A DNA stretch of 64,000 nt from Cristatella mucedo (GCA_009760855.2 WPIO01000007.1:2063501-2127500), one strand, 5' to 3'; shown: positions 45,086 to 57,799, counted from the stretch's first letter. Program-made: numbers and translations. Notes: generated from the sequence alone by a model not told the origin.

Positions 45086-45659
45086 GGCGGCGGCCTGCAG
45101 ATAGGCGTCACCCCTGCTTGTCAAAATAATGAATCGCGACCAGTGCTCCTCGTTCCTGCTGGGCGAGTCCGCTTCGGCCGTAAGACCAGCCTCAGCGATC
45201 AGCCCAACGGCGTTGCCTCAGGCCACTCGTTTCTACTGAGCACAGCGGCTCCACTTTTTCAAGTTCCGCCGGTGCTCGCCTTCTCCTCGCCGGCGTTGTA
45301 GTCTATTGAGGTGAGAGCCTGACCCTCGGTACTCTGGTCGGTCTCAGCTGAGAGCGGTGGCCCCACGCAGCGCAAGACGATCCAAGCCCCATGGGAACTT
45401 TAGGGAAAAAATACTGCATTTTGCATAGAGACAGTGCGTTGTTCGACCAGCGAACGCAAGACGGCGTCGTTACCCTTCAAGTACCGCTCTGGTTCGGCGA
45501 GCAGCCTTTTTTCTGTCGTGATATCTAAGGCCGACATATGAGTGAACCTCATTGCCATCCGGATTCGAGCTCGAGAGCTCACAGGTCAACTGCGTCCGAA
45601 ACAACGCACGACTGGCCGTCGGGAGCTCGCGAAGTAAGAGTGCAGCAAGCTCATGCCCG

Positions 45660-47700
45660 CATCCGTTGCTGCAGCGCACCGGACGCTGAGAATAGGAGCG
45701 TAGAGCTAGCTTCGCTCAGCCGCTATCTGGATTCGCCGCGAAACGCATCCAACTGACTGCAGCTGTCCACTCGCGATGTTTGCGCCGTCGCGTTAACTGG
45801 TCGGTTGCAGACGCGGCGAATTGCATCAGTTGGCAGCGGGCGACGGCAAGAGTCAATCGAAGCAAGAGGGTCGCCGCTACAAACGAACGCACCGCTCGCG
45901 CGGTCGGACGCGAGCGGTGCGGCGGGCGCCACCGCGCGCGGCCGGCGCACCACGATCGGCCGGCCGGCCGCTCGCAGCGAGGTCGGGCCGCTCCGCCGCT
46001 GGTCGAGCGATGCGCCACCTAGTGGAGACCGTAGGGGCACTGGCGAAAGGGGCGCGCGTTAGAGCGCGACGTCTCTGCGCGTACTCTCTTAAAGGCGAAT
46101 CGTGCGTCGCCGTCGAAGCGCTCTTCCCGTCAGCGCAGGTACCGGCTGGCCAGCCGGCCGGCTGCGGCGGCAGCGTCGCTCGTCGCAGTCGGCGCGCCGG
46201 CGTGCGCGAATCGCTTTGCTAGAGCGCGGCCTACGAGAGCCTAGCCTGCCGTGTGGCCCTTGCGCCCATGTCGTGTGCGCGAAAGGAGAAGTCAAGAGGA
46301 AGCTCGCGTTGTAAGTTAAAAAGAAGGCCCTGCGGGGAACCGCGAGCGGGCCTCCTTCGTCGGCGCGGCGCACGTGCGCGCGCGCGCGCAGCCGGTGCTA
46401 TTCGAGTGCGGTAAGCTACTGAGCTCTCTTCGAAACTTCGCCGAGACCCTACCGCCGCGGGCCGCCTGCTCAGCTCCTGAAACAAGCGGCCGATGCTGGC
46501 CGGTGGAGGCGGCGGCGGCGGCGGCGGCGAGGGCTTTTCGTTAAGTGGCAGGCCGCGGTGAAAACGACCGCGTCAGCAGCCGGCCTCCGGTCGGCCGCCT
46601 CCGCCGCCTCTTCGCCGCCTCGGACACTGCGAGTGCGACGCGCGCGCCGGCTACTCACGGAACGCTCGACGATCGCGTGTCGGCGGCGGCCAGCGAGCAG
46701 AGTAATCCTCCGATCAGGAGCCGAGCAGCTGGAGCTCCTCGCTTCGCCATTTTTTGTCGCTCGTCGATCGCTGGGGAGCCGACCTGAGTCGTATCGGCTG
46801 CTCCGCCGTGCAGGTCGCGAGCGTGCGGGCGGTCGCGCGCGCGCGCGCGAGCCGTCAGCCGCTGACGGGCGGCAGGTGCTGCTGCTGTAGCCGCGGCCGC
46901 CGCCACATGGCAGCCGCTCGATCGAAGAAAGACAGAGCGCGGCGGGCACGCACGCGCGACGCCTCGCGAGCCCTCGCTCAGCGTCACCGTCGGCTGCGCC
47001 TACCTGCTGCTGCTGCTGCCGAGCGCCGGAGGGAGCCGCCGGCTTTTGAGTCAACAAACTATTTCATTGGCCTACACCTTCTCTCATAAATCTCGTCGAA
47101 TCTCCACACTGGGCTTGGCGATTGGTTGATTAAGCACATTATGCAGCCGGCTGCGGCTTTGTGCTCTGGCTACTGTGCGACGCCGCCCGAATGGCTCGCC
47201 GCCCCCCCTGCGCTGGACTCCCGTCAAAATAATTTGTCAGATTGTAGCGAGAGATTATTATTTGCGCTCGCGAGCGTGCCGGAATAGGGCTGCTGCAGAA
47301 GATAAACAAGGCGTTGAAAGGACCGCCGGACGCCGGACAGGATTCAATAACATCGCGGCACAGGGCGCATTGCAAAGGCCTCGGCCGGGCGCGCCGTTTG
47401 GCCGCGCTCGAACCTTTATAGTAGCCGCCGACTGCCGAATACGCCACGAGCGAGCAGTAATTGAAATCGCTCGAGGCCGCCGCAGTCCTGGACAGTCGGC
47501 CGGTCTCGGCCGGCTTTGAGGTGCTGCGCGTTTCGACTCGGTCTGCCGACACTCAGGCGACGGCGGGCAAGGATGGGTGCGAGCGCTCGCACGAAAGAGG
47601 CCGCGCGTCGTTCTTATGTGAGAATCCGCCGGTAGCACGCTAAGCGCTTGCGCGTGCGCGTGCTTCGCGAACGCCCGCCGCCGGCACCCCTGTCGCCAGC
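45660..47700. promoter_or_regulatory. CpG-rich block, candidate promoter region
   Basis: About 2 kb of high-CpG sequence with many overlapping Arg/Ala/Pro frames on both strands but no recognisable protein. It lies 5-7 kb upstream of Wnt7 exon 2, where the missing first exon and promoter could be. No exon with a signal peptide and a matching phase-2 donor could be pinned down. Confidence 0.35.
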
Positions 47701-47745
47701 GAACTCGCTGGCTTAAGTGAAGAGTGCTACTGCTGATAATTGCAA

Positions 47746-47822
47746 TAATAATAATAATAATAATGACATTTGCATAGAGCCCTTTAAGAACTGAATCTCT
47801 CTATCAAGGCAGTTTATTTACG
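47746..47822 (-). repeat. LINE-A or SINE-2 hairpin tail
   Basis: ATA tail and a hairpin remnant (GAGCCCTTTAAGAACTGAAT). The body is missing, so the parent family is undecided. Confidence 0.65.
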
Positions 47823-48014
47823 CACTCAGGCGCAAAAAACACTCCTCGCACTATGGCTGCCGATGCTGCGGCTAGAAATTCGTTCCGCATTATAGGAGTG
47901 TTTTCTGCGACACCAGGAATGCTAAGGGTACGCAAAACATAGCAAAATATTTATTGACGATCCAAAAACAAACGCACATGCTGTTGGTGTGTATGCTCTT
48001 AGTGTAACGTCTTC

Positions 48015-48350
48015 CCTACCACGATTCTGTATGACCCCACCCCGAGGGATCCTGCTTTGGTGTTGGAGCAGTGGCTCAGCCAGCCGACTGATTTGAAACC
48101 TATTATGAAGCAATATCAACTGGCGGCAGAGGCCGGATGTTCAACGAGACCCCAGTAGCCGACCTTTACAGTAAAACTCGGGCTCTTTGAAAGGCGCTAC
48201 AACAGATGAGACCGCTCAGAAGCTGGCAGCCTCTATTCCTGTCCAGACAAGGGGAGATAATCAAGAATCGTGTTAGCAAGACGTTACGCTAAAAGCATAC
48301 ACACCAACAGTATATGCGTTTGTCTTTTGGTTGTCATTAAATGTTTTCCC
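48015..48350 (+). pseudogene. Tc1/mariner-like transposase remnant
   Basis: Second decayed copy related to the one at 16.2 kb, sharing ETAQKLAAS, QLAAEAGCS and the sequence past the stop (GCATACACACCAACAGTATA). Frame broken in several places. Confidence 0.6.
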
Positions 48351-48454
48351 GTGATTCCAATAACGTTAGCATGCCAGGCATCGTAGGAAACAATCTCACT
48401 TCGCAAGCGAATTTACAGCCTCCACAGCGGTGGCGATATTTCGAGGATTTCTTT

Positions 48455-48835
48455 GCGCCTGAGTGTATGTGATAGCATCCACAGTGTCAGCATGCATATG
48501 CACACTAAAGACAATTGACACGGACCCAGCAAATGCCACAAGGAGCAGGTGCGTTTTTAGCTTCCTTTTGAAACGTCACCGAGCCCGGGGATGTCGTGAC
48601 GTCAGTCGGGAGTGGGACTCCACGCTTCGGGTGCGTACCAACAAACGGCACGGTTTGCAAAGGATTTGAGGTTGGTTCGAGGCACAGGTGAATGAATCGA
48701 ATCAGTCTCGAGCGGATGGTGAGCTCGATAAGGAATTAGTTAGGATAGGTAGGCTCGTGCAAGCGGATGAAGAGACCTAAACGCGAGTGTAAAAAGACCT
48801 TTTAACGCATCCGTCTCGCATGGGGCATCAGCATT
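48455..48835 (-). repeat. LINE-A 3' part, decayed
   Basis: Minus-strand LINE-A 3' UTR and last coding segment (GGGGATGTCGTGACGTCAGT and GCAAAGGATTTGAGGT landmarks). Confidence 0.7.
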
Positions 48836-49284
48836 GTGCAGGCGACTGCGGCAGCTCGCGGCTGCGGCGCGGAGGAGGACGCTGAGTAGGACTACTAGCT
48901 TAATATATTTCCTTCGACTACCATCTCATGTAAACCACCCTTTGCACGCCAGGATACCAACCCAGCGTGAGGCTGCAGTGAAGCTGGTGCCGCCGGAGTC
49001 CGAGCAGCTGCCGACGCCAGTTCAGGCAAGCGTGACTGCTAATCCGTCTGTGTTCGAGGCGACCGACGGACGACCGAAGACTACCGCGACCGCGACGCTT
49101 AGTGGGTTCAGGGAGCAGCCAAGAAACGGTTCAGCCGTGGTTAACAACACTTTTTTAGGCCTCTCCCCTAAAAGTCGATGGGCGTTGTTCAGTCATTTTG
49201 CTAATCCCTTTGAGGCGGCCGTTTTGGGATGGGATTGGGTTGAGGGAGAAGGAGGTGGTGAAAGGTAGAGAAAGTAGAGACTAC

Positions 49285-49493
49285 TAGAGCGAGAGAGAGA
49301 GAGAGAGAGAGAGAGTGGGAAGATTGATCGAGATGAGAGGATACAATAGGAAGAAAGATATGAGGAAGAGAGAGATGGAAGATAAAGATAGAGCAAGAGA
49401 GAGTGAGAGAGAGCAAGATAGAGAGAGAGAGGGAGAGGGAGAAAGAGAGGAGAGAGAACGAGCAAGATAGATAGAGAGGGAGAGAGAGAGAGC

Positions 49494-49570
<77 letters not shown>

Positions 49571-49602
49571 TGAGCAAGATCGAGAGTGAGAGAGAGCAAG
49601 AT

Positions 49603-49637
<35 letters not shown>

Positions 49638-49763
49638 GAGAGAGTGAGGGAGAGCAAGATAGAGATAGAGAGAGAGAGATGGTGAGCAAGATTGAGAGTG
49701 AGAGAGAGCAAGATAGACAGAGAGAGAGAGAGAGAGGGAGAGAGATAGAGAGTGAGGGAGGGC

Positions 49764-49831
<68 letters not shown>

Positions 49832-49832
49832 G

Positions 49833-49865
<33 letters not shown>

Positions 49866-49871
49866 AAGAGA

Positions 49872-49950
<79 letters not shown>
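49285..49950 (+). repeat. Long GA-rich purine tract
   Basis: About 660 bases almost entirely A/G, with GAGCAAGATAGAGAGAG units between pure (GA)n blocks. The 240-263-codon Leu/Ser frames on the minus strand are artefacts. Confidence 0.97.
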
Positions 49951-49951
<1 letters not shown>

Positions 49952-51234
49952 AAAAAAGAAAAATGTGAGACGGTGCACTGCCTCGCTTCCACAGATTCAC
50001 TAATGCTGATTCAGCATTGAGCCACACCAGCTACGGAGTGGCCAAACGGGTCAAGGTTACATTTTTGGAAAAGAGCCGTAGGTTACAGCGTCCGCTGCGA
50101 CATCCCCGATTTTTGCTTCTACAAAGAGTTTTTCTCTCTTTGCTCATGGGTGCTTCGACTCATCACCGTCGGACGATAGCGACGTGAATGACGCCAAACG
50201 ACGAGCAAGTTGTGCGCAGTGACAGCGAACGTCTGGCAGCGTGAAGAAAGCGTCTCTTAGTAAGCAAGGTTCGTCTGTGCACAGTGACGCTAGAATTTCC
50301 ACTCATCGCATCACTATCTAGCCAGTCTAGCGTAGCGAGGCCTGCCCTATCTGTACCATAATGCTCATCTATTGCCACCGCAAGTCCCCATTCTTTTGTC
50401 GCAATGCCCACTGCACCGACACAGCCCTCGGCAAGTCACGAGCGTTGCAACACGTCAAAACGTTCGTCCGTACTGCGGTCGCATCGGGCTGGGCTCGTGT
50501 TCACCAGGTGAAACCAGCTTCGGCACGGCAGGGCACGCTACGACACCATACCGCATGGCACGGTACCGCACGGCGAGAAACTGGTACAGAGTGCACTTCC
50601 CATTGCCCGACGATGCGCTATCTACGCTGAAGCAGCTGACGATTCCTGTTCGACGTAGAAACGAGACACTACTACAGCCAAGTAATTTAGTCAGCATCAG
50701 AGGGCATCAAATGTATTTTGTGTGACCGCCGCCGAAAGAGCCACCGTAACGGAACAGGATTTAACGAATCAGGAGTTGTTCGTACCAGCAGCTTGGATGT
50801 TTATCATTTAACCGTTTAATCATTCTCTTAAAATCGGTGACAATGCCGACGAAAAAGCTGTGGCAAAGAACACCAACATGGTGTATGGGCTGCACATCGA
50901 GTAGGCGCGCTGGCCAACTGACAAGCTTGTTGTCCGTCCTTCCGTCACCCTCTCTCTACTTCTTTTCCTCTCCCCAATGCGCATTTCTTACCAGTAACAA
51001 AGGTTTACCGTTGGCCACAGTGTGGGCCATTCAAAGGCGTGATGACTCATTAGGCTGTATTTCGGCCACGTGAATGAGATACTTCCGTCTACCGCGAGTT
51101 ATATGGCCTCCAGCTTTCTGGAAGTTTCAATACTCCACCCCAAAATAGGCAACACTAGCAGTGCACAAAAAAGGTATAGCATCTTGTGTGGTCAGTTTCT
51201 TCTTAGGTTGTGACTCGGCCATGCAAGCTTCCGA

Positions 51235-51870
51235 GCATCATCGGAAGCTGCCGCAGAGTACCACGGTAGCAGCAGCAGAGTAGCCTCGGTAGCTGTCGCA
51301 GAGTGGCCTGGGTAGCTGCATTGCTTTCACGACCTCAGTCCCGATGTCGTGGGTCCCAATCCTGCGGTGGGCGATCCTTGATCGCCACTGCAAGCGGTGG
51401 TGATAGCCTTAAAGGCTCTTCTGTCGCTATAAAAAAAGAGGCTGTTAAATCAGCTAGTATCTATTTAATCTAAGCTGTGGAGTAGCCACGGCGGCTTCAG
51501 AGTAGCATCAGATGCTGTGGCTTAGCCTAGGAAGGTGCAGAGCAGCGTCGGTAGCTGCAGAGCAGCGTCGGTAGCTGCAGAGACCAGCCTCTGTAGCTTC
51601 AGTGCAGCGTCGGAAGGTGACATTGTAGCCTCAATACCTGCAGAGCAGCACCGGAAGCTGCAGATTAGCCTCGAAAGCCGTAGAGCATCCTCGAAAATAG
51701 CCCCGGAAGTAGCTTCAGAAACTGCAGAGTGACTTCGGAAGCTGCGGAGTAGCGTGGGAATCCTCAGAGCAGCATCGCTAGCTGCGAAGCCGCCTCTGAA
51801 GCAGCACCAGTAGGGCAGCATTGGCTGAATAGAGCACCTCTGAGGCTTTGAAATAGCCCGGGAAGCTGCT
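51235..51870. repeat. 21-bp degenerate minisatellite with SINE-1 inside
   Basis: Irregular repeats of about 20-21 bases, like GCAGAGTAGCCTCGGTAGCT, from 51235 to about 51290 and from 51475 to 51870, split by SINE-1. The unit is close to a multiple of three, which leaves a 99-codon frame open on the minus strand. Confidence 0.8.
51290..51475 (+). repeat. SINE-1 copy inside minisatellite
   Basis: Degraded box B (GTGGGTCCCAATCC, about 51348-51361), body CACTGCAAGCGGTGGTGATA, 3' end GAGGCTGTTAAATCAGCTAG. Confidence 0.82.
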
Positions 51871-52059
51871 GAGCGAAAGCTTCGTAACCTTCCTGCGATG
51901 CCTCATTAAGTCAGACTAGAGGGTCTTCGGATAATGATGAGAAACATAAATTACAGAGTTTATGTCAGGCAATCTACAGATTCTAGACTTAAATGCCACG
52001 GTTTAGGTAAATCGTGTGACCGCATGGGGGGCTTTAACTGAACTGAGTAAGCCGGGTGG

Positions 52060-52275
52060 CGTCAAAAAAACTATACGGTTCGATAAGCCCTAGGAGAAGT
52101 CACTTCGCCCGCGTCACCTGTAAAGTCACCAAGAACAGTGAAAAAACAACTTCCACTATAGACAAATGTAGTATACAAGCCAGCAAGGTCTTCCATGGCA
52201 TGGGCAGAATGTGACTTGGGATGTGGGATGCATTCAAGGCTAGATCTACAGTTCGATGGCTCAAAAGTAATCAAA
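52060..52275 (-). pseudogene. LINE endonuclease fragment
   Basis: Minus-strand frame contains FFTVLGDFTGDAGE, resembling the GDFN-type motif of the APE-like endonuclease of L2/CR1 elements, after DLAGLYTTFVYSGS. Short and closed by stops; family not certain. Confidence 0.5.
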
Positions 52276-52284
52276 TTTTCACAT

Positions 52285-52470
52285 TGATGCTTATTAAAAC
52301 GAATATTGATATGTCATTAGAATAGCACCCTAAGGAAACTAAACATCTTGCAATGTACTTTTTATATTCTGGCTAGAAAGCGTGTCAATTGATGAGAGGT
52401 TGCATGCACAATTTAAGACCGCATTAAATCACAGAGAGGACAACTCATATTGATATCCAAATAAAAAAAG
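52285..52470 (-). repeat. Decayed LINE-A 3' end
   Basis: Faint minus-strand hairpin (AATAGCACCCTAAGGAAACT) and 3' UTR similarity. Confidence 0.4.
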
Positions 52471-52474
52471 ACAA

Positions 52475-52780
52475 GTCCCTTGGACCCTATTAGCACTGTC
52501 CTGCTCCTACGTTGCATTGATCTGCTGCTACCATGCATAACTAAAATCATTAATGGGTTATTAGCCTCAGGTTATGTCCCAGCACCCTGCCACAAAACAC
52601 ACTTGCATGCTGACCCTATGTATGTCACCTCTAACCATGTTATTCATGTTGTTTATCAAGCATGATACCATTCACCATTCGATCGTGCTTCCCTTGCAGC
52701 AAATGTAAAGCGCCTAGAAAGAGATTGAGTTCTCTGAGGGCGCTTTATCAAATGTATTTATATTATTATTATTCTTGTAT
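52475..52780 (+). repeat. Internally deleted LINE-A copy
   Basis: The first part matches 59765-59890 of the long LINE-A copy (GCATTGATCTGCTGCTACCA). At about 52588 it jumps to the 3' UTR (ACACACTTGCATGCTGACCC) and ends with an intact hairpin and ATT tail. About 1.4 kb of coding sequence is missing. Confidence 0.75.
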
Positions 52781-52899
52781 CCGAATAATGTAGAGGAAAC
52801 CGACTGACCGTGCAAGCACCTGCTGCTTCTCAATGATGGACCCATCCAAGCGTTAACTTGCTAGAACGTGTCTCTTTTATCACATCCACACATTCTTTC

Positions 52900-54230
52900 T
52901 TCCAGCACCCGCAGCAGCCGCTGCTCTACCTAGAGCTCCAGTTCCCACCCTCCCAGAGAATGATCAGCCATCTTCAGGATAGAGCAGCAAGCCAGACAGC
53001 GAGGAATATTTTGCCGGTCTAGATTCCAGTCATTCAACAGATGCGGCTGAGGAGAGAAAGCCACAATTCTCACGCTAAAAGACCTGCAGGATCTGATCCG
53101 AGACCTTGGTCTTACCTAGTTCGACGGTGAGCTTCTGTCGTTTACATTCAAGGAATGGAACTCGTCGGACAAAAATGTGAAAGAGCAGCAGATCGAAAGA
53201 AAAGCGTCACCGAGTTATTTTTTATGTAACTCCTTCAGTCGGCAAGACGGGCTGTGTTTCTGCAACAGTGAAGGCTGGTCTATAAGAGGCCAGAGCAGCT
53301 ACCCGCAACCTGAGTGAATAGCGCCCGTTCATAGAAAGCTCGCCCAGTAGCCTTAAAGCCGTGACGGCTTCTTCATAGCTGGATCAAGCAGCCGTCTGCC
53401 ACTCCCTACGGCTCTGGATACAGGGTCATTGAAGACTTAGAAACGGTGCCATTTCTTATAGAAGGCCTCGTATCGTAAAGCGTCCTCGTTTTCTTTGCGT
53501 ATAGGAGGCACTCGGGGCACGATGACAGGCATACTTGTCATAACAGGGACTGGCCACAGCCGCCGACCGAGTTCACTCGAGGGAAGAACGGCATCCGGTG
53601 AGAGCCGCCGGTGGACCCTCGGAAGCTGGCGATGACACCACAGCGAATCAAATTGCCACTGTACTTCAAGTTAGGCAAGCGATCATGCAATTGATCTCGG
53701 CTCTCGACGACTAGTCAGCAGCTTTCAGGAAGCTCCCAGATGTTTTTCCACAGCTTTGGGAGGTAAACGTCACAGCTGGTATCTTCGTCTGATCGCAGAT
53801 CGCAGAAGATCGTCTGATCGCAGAAGATCGTAGAGTGCAATTAATTCGCCCAGAATCCGAACGAACGGCGGAGAAAGTAGCTTAGAACAGTTTCCCTGAA
53901 GCGGTTGACGGGTTTCTGGGCAATTCTCAAGGCTGAAAAACCATTAACAGCTCTGGCCGGCCTATATAGAGGTCGGATACCAATTAAAATGCAGAATCCT
54001 CTCAAGGTAAATGTCGTTGTTGCTTATCTTGACGAGTTCACGGAGAACAAGTGAGCGAGCTTACTGGGAGGAGCACGGTGAGAGCACTTTCATCAGGAGG
54101 ATCATACCTGACTTCGAACGGTGCAGCCGAGAACCGTATGAAGAGCGAACACGCCCGCTGGAAACGCTTCTTGCACTGTTGAGTCCCAATAGCTTTACAT
54201 CGCAACTGAGAGTTCAAACTTTCACTGGCT
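52900..54230 (+). pseudogene. Family X fossil, longer copy
   Basis: Frame-broken translation includes SEEYFAGLDSSHSTDAAEE, LQDLIRDLGLT, GELLSFTFKEWN, a QDGLCFCNS stretch and, near 53990-54100, KVNVVVAYLDEFTENK and EEHGESTF. This is the order of the same unnamed multicopy family as at 35.6 kb: an acidic N-terminal linker, a DLxRDLxL block, then a SLKVH(x)LxxHL block and EEHGERFHQD-like end. Middle parts are scrambled. No function is established; a mobile or domesticated-transposon origin is inferred from copy number. Confidence 0.5.
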
Positions 54231-54259
54231 CCGAAGCTAAAGGTGGGCGTGGGGCCGAG

Positions 54260-54435
54260 CCGTAATAGCACACGAGGTGCGGCGGTTGCTCTTCACGGCC
54301 TCGGTCGCGAAGTTGTGAGTTCGAATCCTGTGATGAGCGATCCGTAATTTCCGCAGCAATGCGATGGCGATAGCCATTAAGGCTCTTCTGCCGCTATGCA
54401 ATGAAGAGGCTGTTAAATCAGGTAGTATTTTCTTT
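54260..54435 (+). repeat. SINE-1 copy
   Basis: Box B GAGTTCGAATCC at about 54318-54329, body GATGGCGATAGCCATTAAGG, 3' end GAGGCTGTTAAATCAGG. Confidence 0.82.
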
Positions 54436-54669
54436 TGGCATAGAGAAAGGGGCCAACGAGGCCGGCCGCTAGGATAGATATGCGTCACTTCGTCGTTCCA
54501 ATTATTGACGTCACTGGAGAGATCAATTTCTGGCCCCAGTTTGACTGACTCGCAGCCATACCTATACAATAGTGCGAATATTTTCGTGCGAGCAGTTCAA
54601 ATGCCAACGTTGCTTTATTTAATTATCTTCCGTATTTAAAAGCCTCGATGAGTCGTAGAGAGTTTTGAA

Positions 54670-54785
54670 GTAAATGAGTAAATGTTAGCTGGAAGCCTCG
54701 TGTTTGTAGCGACAGAAGGGCCTCAACGGCGCTCAGCCCCGTGGCAGCTTGCAGCCGGCGTTAAAGGACGAGCGCAGCTGTGGCA
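54670..54785 (-). repeat. SINE-1 fragment
   Basis: Minus-strand 3' body (GTAGCGACAGAAGGGCCTCA) followed by a decayed core. Confidence 0.55.
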
Positions 54786-55047
54786 CGACGGGCGGCTGTC
54801 GCTAGACGTCGCTAGGTTACGCCAATCTGCACGCTCGCTATTTAAATTTCAGATTCTCGATGTACTATTTCTTGCGGATTATCGTGTAGCTTGAGCTAAC
54901 TTGGTTAGCGCATTTGCGGGTTTCCCACCGTCGCACAAATAGGGAGAGGACTCGGAGATCCGAGGCCCGGAGAAAGGTATATTTCTACGTAATTTCCGTC
55001 GAACACTCCACACCAAGTAAAGAAGACCAATTCGGCAGCACCGATTA

Positions 55048-55180
55048 CGTAGAGGCGGAAGAGATTTAGTGGCTTTTATCCAACCTGCAGCTTGGAATAA
55101 AAGATTGCACGATGCAGGACTCGAACTCACAATTGAGGCCACGAAATGCCAGCGCCTTGCCGCTGAGCTAAGAATGATGT
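55048..55180 (-). repeat. SINE-1-like copy
   Basis: Box-B-like GAGTTCGAGTCC on the minus strand (about 55118-55129), with the GGCGGAAGAGATTTAGTGGC end. More diverged than the others. Confidence 0.6.
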
Positions 55181-55259
55181 GTTCCGTCTTGCTGCTTGCT
55201 CTCCTGCTATCTGAAATTGGCTTACAGACTTCTCTGCTCAAAAAATGTTACTAAAATAG

Positions 55260-56380
55260 TGCAGCATATCTACTCATATCAATAAGCAGAGTTAGTAAAG
55301 ATAATGCCAACTCTTCGCAGGGGTTGTTTGCTGATGTTTGATACTATAGATCTAGCTTACTAATACCGCAGTGGAGGTCATCAGTCACGCGCCAGCCTCG
55401 TTCTCATTAAACAAGCTGTTTACGCTGATTCTTTGATCAATGTTGGACACGTTCCGGACTTTTAAATTACCTTCTTCCTGTGAGAAGTGTTAATGCTTTT
55501 TCAGTTGTTAATATTTGATACCATTCGTATTTTCAAATCTGTAGAATTTGAACTTCCTCTTGATGATGCTCGAATATCAGCCAGTGAACTTGTTGACAAA
55601 CTTTGCACTTTATACGTAGAGTCTTGGCAATTAACACGTGAGGTAATTATCTCGACCTCAGAGGACTCTTTAACAGGGGGGGGGGGCTGTGCCGACGCCT
55701 ACCAGCACCGCCGGGCACTGCTTTCGCTTGCCTACTAGCTTAGGCAAAAACTAGCTTAACTACCAAACGAACTCGCTACTTCCTCCGAAGCGCTATCCAA
55801 ATTGTAGTGCTTTTTTTCCAGTGGAAATTAAGGAGAAGCCTTGATTGATAATGTTCCTGGTGGCGTGCAGCCGCATTGATGCTGACGAACTGATCTCCTT
55901 TTGCATCGGTATCGTCGCTCGAGACGAGAGAAGCACTCGGCGCCAACAGTGCGATCCCCGCCCTACATGAAACTGGCTAGTGGTCGAGTGCCGCTGAGGA
56001 CGTCATTGATAGGGTAGCGGAAGCGGCCGTTTTCAATGGAGGAATGCTGACACTCGGTGCTCCCTGCCCAGCCTACCGAGACCGAGCCCTGTGCTACTGT
56101 GCTATCGGCGGCCGCAAGAGAATCCACTCGTTGCACCGACGGGATTAGCCGCTCCAGCGGTTAGCTCTCAGCTCGCCCGGCTGCATGCTTACCGCTATCT
56201 GGAATGCTAGGATCCCTTTCAATCTGCCCGTCATTTCTGGGCGCCGGCTCCCACCCACCCCCCTGCTCGAGCTGTTGACGATGACGAGTGACAGATTAGC
56301 TTCTAGAGACTAAGCTGACAGCAACGAGTCATACTTCTCCAGAGAAAGGACGCCATTGAGATTCCGTTTTGAAGAGGGAG
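55260..56380. other. No recognised feature
   Basis: Unique-looking sequence; an 83-codon frame at 55487-55738 (acidic, unknown) is not supported by splice signals or similarity. Confidence 0.4.
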
Positions 56381-56384
56381 AGGA

Positions 56385-56789
<405 letters not shown>

Positions 56790-56874
56790 GCTGTAGGTGC
56801 TGATGGATATTTGTAGCAATCTCCCTCTAGCAATCAAAGGAACTCTTCCACTTTTCTCTTACTTATAAAATATA

Positions 56875-57035
56875 ATTCATTTGCATAGCATCCTAAGAGA
56901 GCTTAGTCTATATTCAGACACTTCACATATATCACGGGGTTCGAGCCCATGACTTCGGTCATCGAATACATTCCCTCTGACCTTGGTTCGAGGCGAGCAC
57001 CTTAGCCACTGGGCAAAACCAAACTCCACTATAAC
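56875..57035 (-). repeat. SINE-2 copy
   Basis: Minus strand: A box GGTTTTGCCCAGTGGCTAAG, box B GGGCTCGAACCCC, tail AGTCTCTGAATA-type hairpin remnant and CATTTGCAT-like end. Abuts a LINE-A 3' end. Confidence 0.78.
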
Positions 57036-57054
57036 ATAGCTTAGCTGAAATTGC

Positions 57055-57320
57055 ACAGTCCACAAAACGCATCTATTCATCACAGCATTTAGTGGATCCA
57101 TGTGATTCGTCCTTTGCCTGCTTATGCGTGCTGACACTGTGTGTGCTGCCATTAACCACATTTGCAGGCTGACCCTGTGCGTGTCACCTCTAACCAGTTA
57201 AGCTTGTTGCAATTGAGCATGCTACCACTAAACGGTCGATCATATTTCTTTTGCATCAAATTTAAAATGTATAGAAAGAGATTGAGTTCTCTGAGGCCAT
57301 ATGTACCATTGTTATTAATT
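57055..57320 (+). repeat. LINE-A 3' end
   Basis: Last coding residues (CATCTATTCATCACAGCATT), the 3' UTR (GCAGGCTGACCCTGTGCGTG) and the hairpin TAGAAAGAGATTGAGTTCTC. Tail degraded. Confidence 0.8.
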
Positions 57321-57799
57321 GTACACGCCTCTTACTGCAGATTGCCACTTCTGTATGATCTTATGTGAAGGCTGCGCAGTACAGGACTGATTACGGCAGC
57401 AGCGTCAAAAGGGATACTCTTAGCGTAACCTAGTGTACATTATCGCGCTATGCTAACTGGTACCCGTAGGTTGCTACACGAGCCAACTTTGGAGAGAGTC
57501 TTTCTACTCTTCACTGTAGTGTGACCAGAAGAAGCACCCTAGAGGTCTATCGTACAAGATTTTGAACCTAATGGTGAGTAGTTACCGAGTCATATTCTAG
57601 ACTATGTTTGAGCATTGACTTTGCATCTTGCCTAAAAGAATTCTTGCAGTACAAATGACGCGATATTATTAGCTGGTGGAAATCTACTGCATCTCCGTCT
57701 GCAAATCTAAAAAGCCTACCCAGTGTTTAGCAGGAGCCTACATCCGCTCGAAGACATTTGAAAGGTGATGATAAGTCAAGTCACTGCGTATCGGAACAA

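Noticed and set aside
49193-50027. Leu/Ser-rich frames of 240-263 codons (minus) and Glu/Arg frames (plus)
   Set aside because: Product of the GA repeat, open in all frames because GA/CT dinucleotide repeats contain no stop codons.
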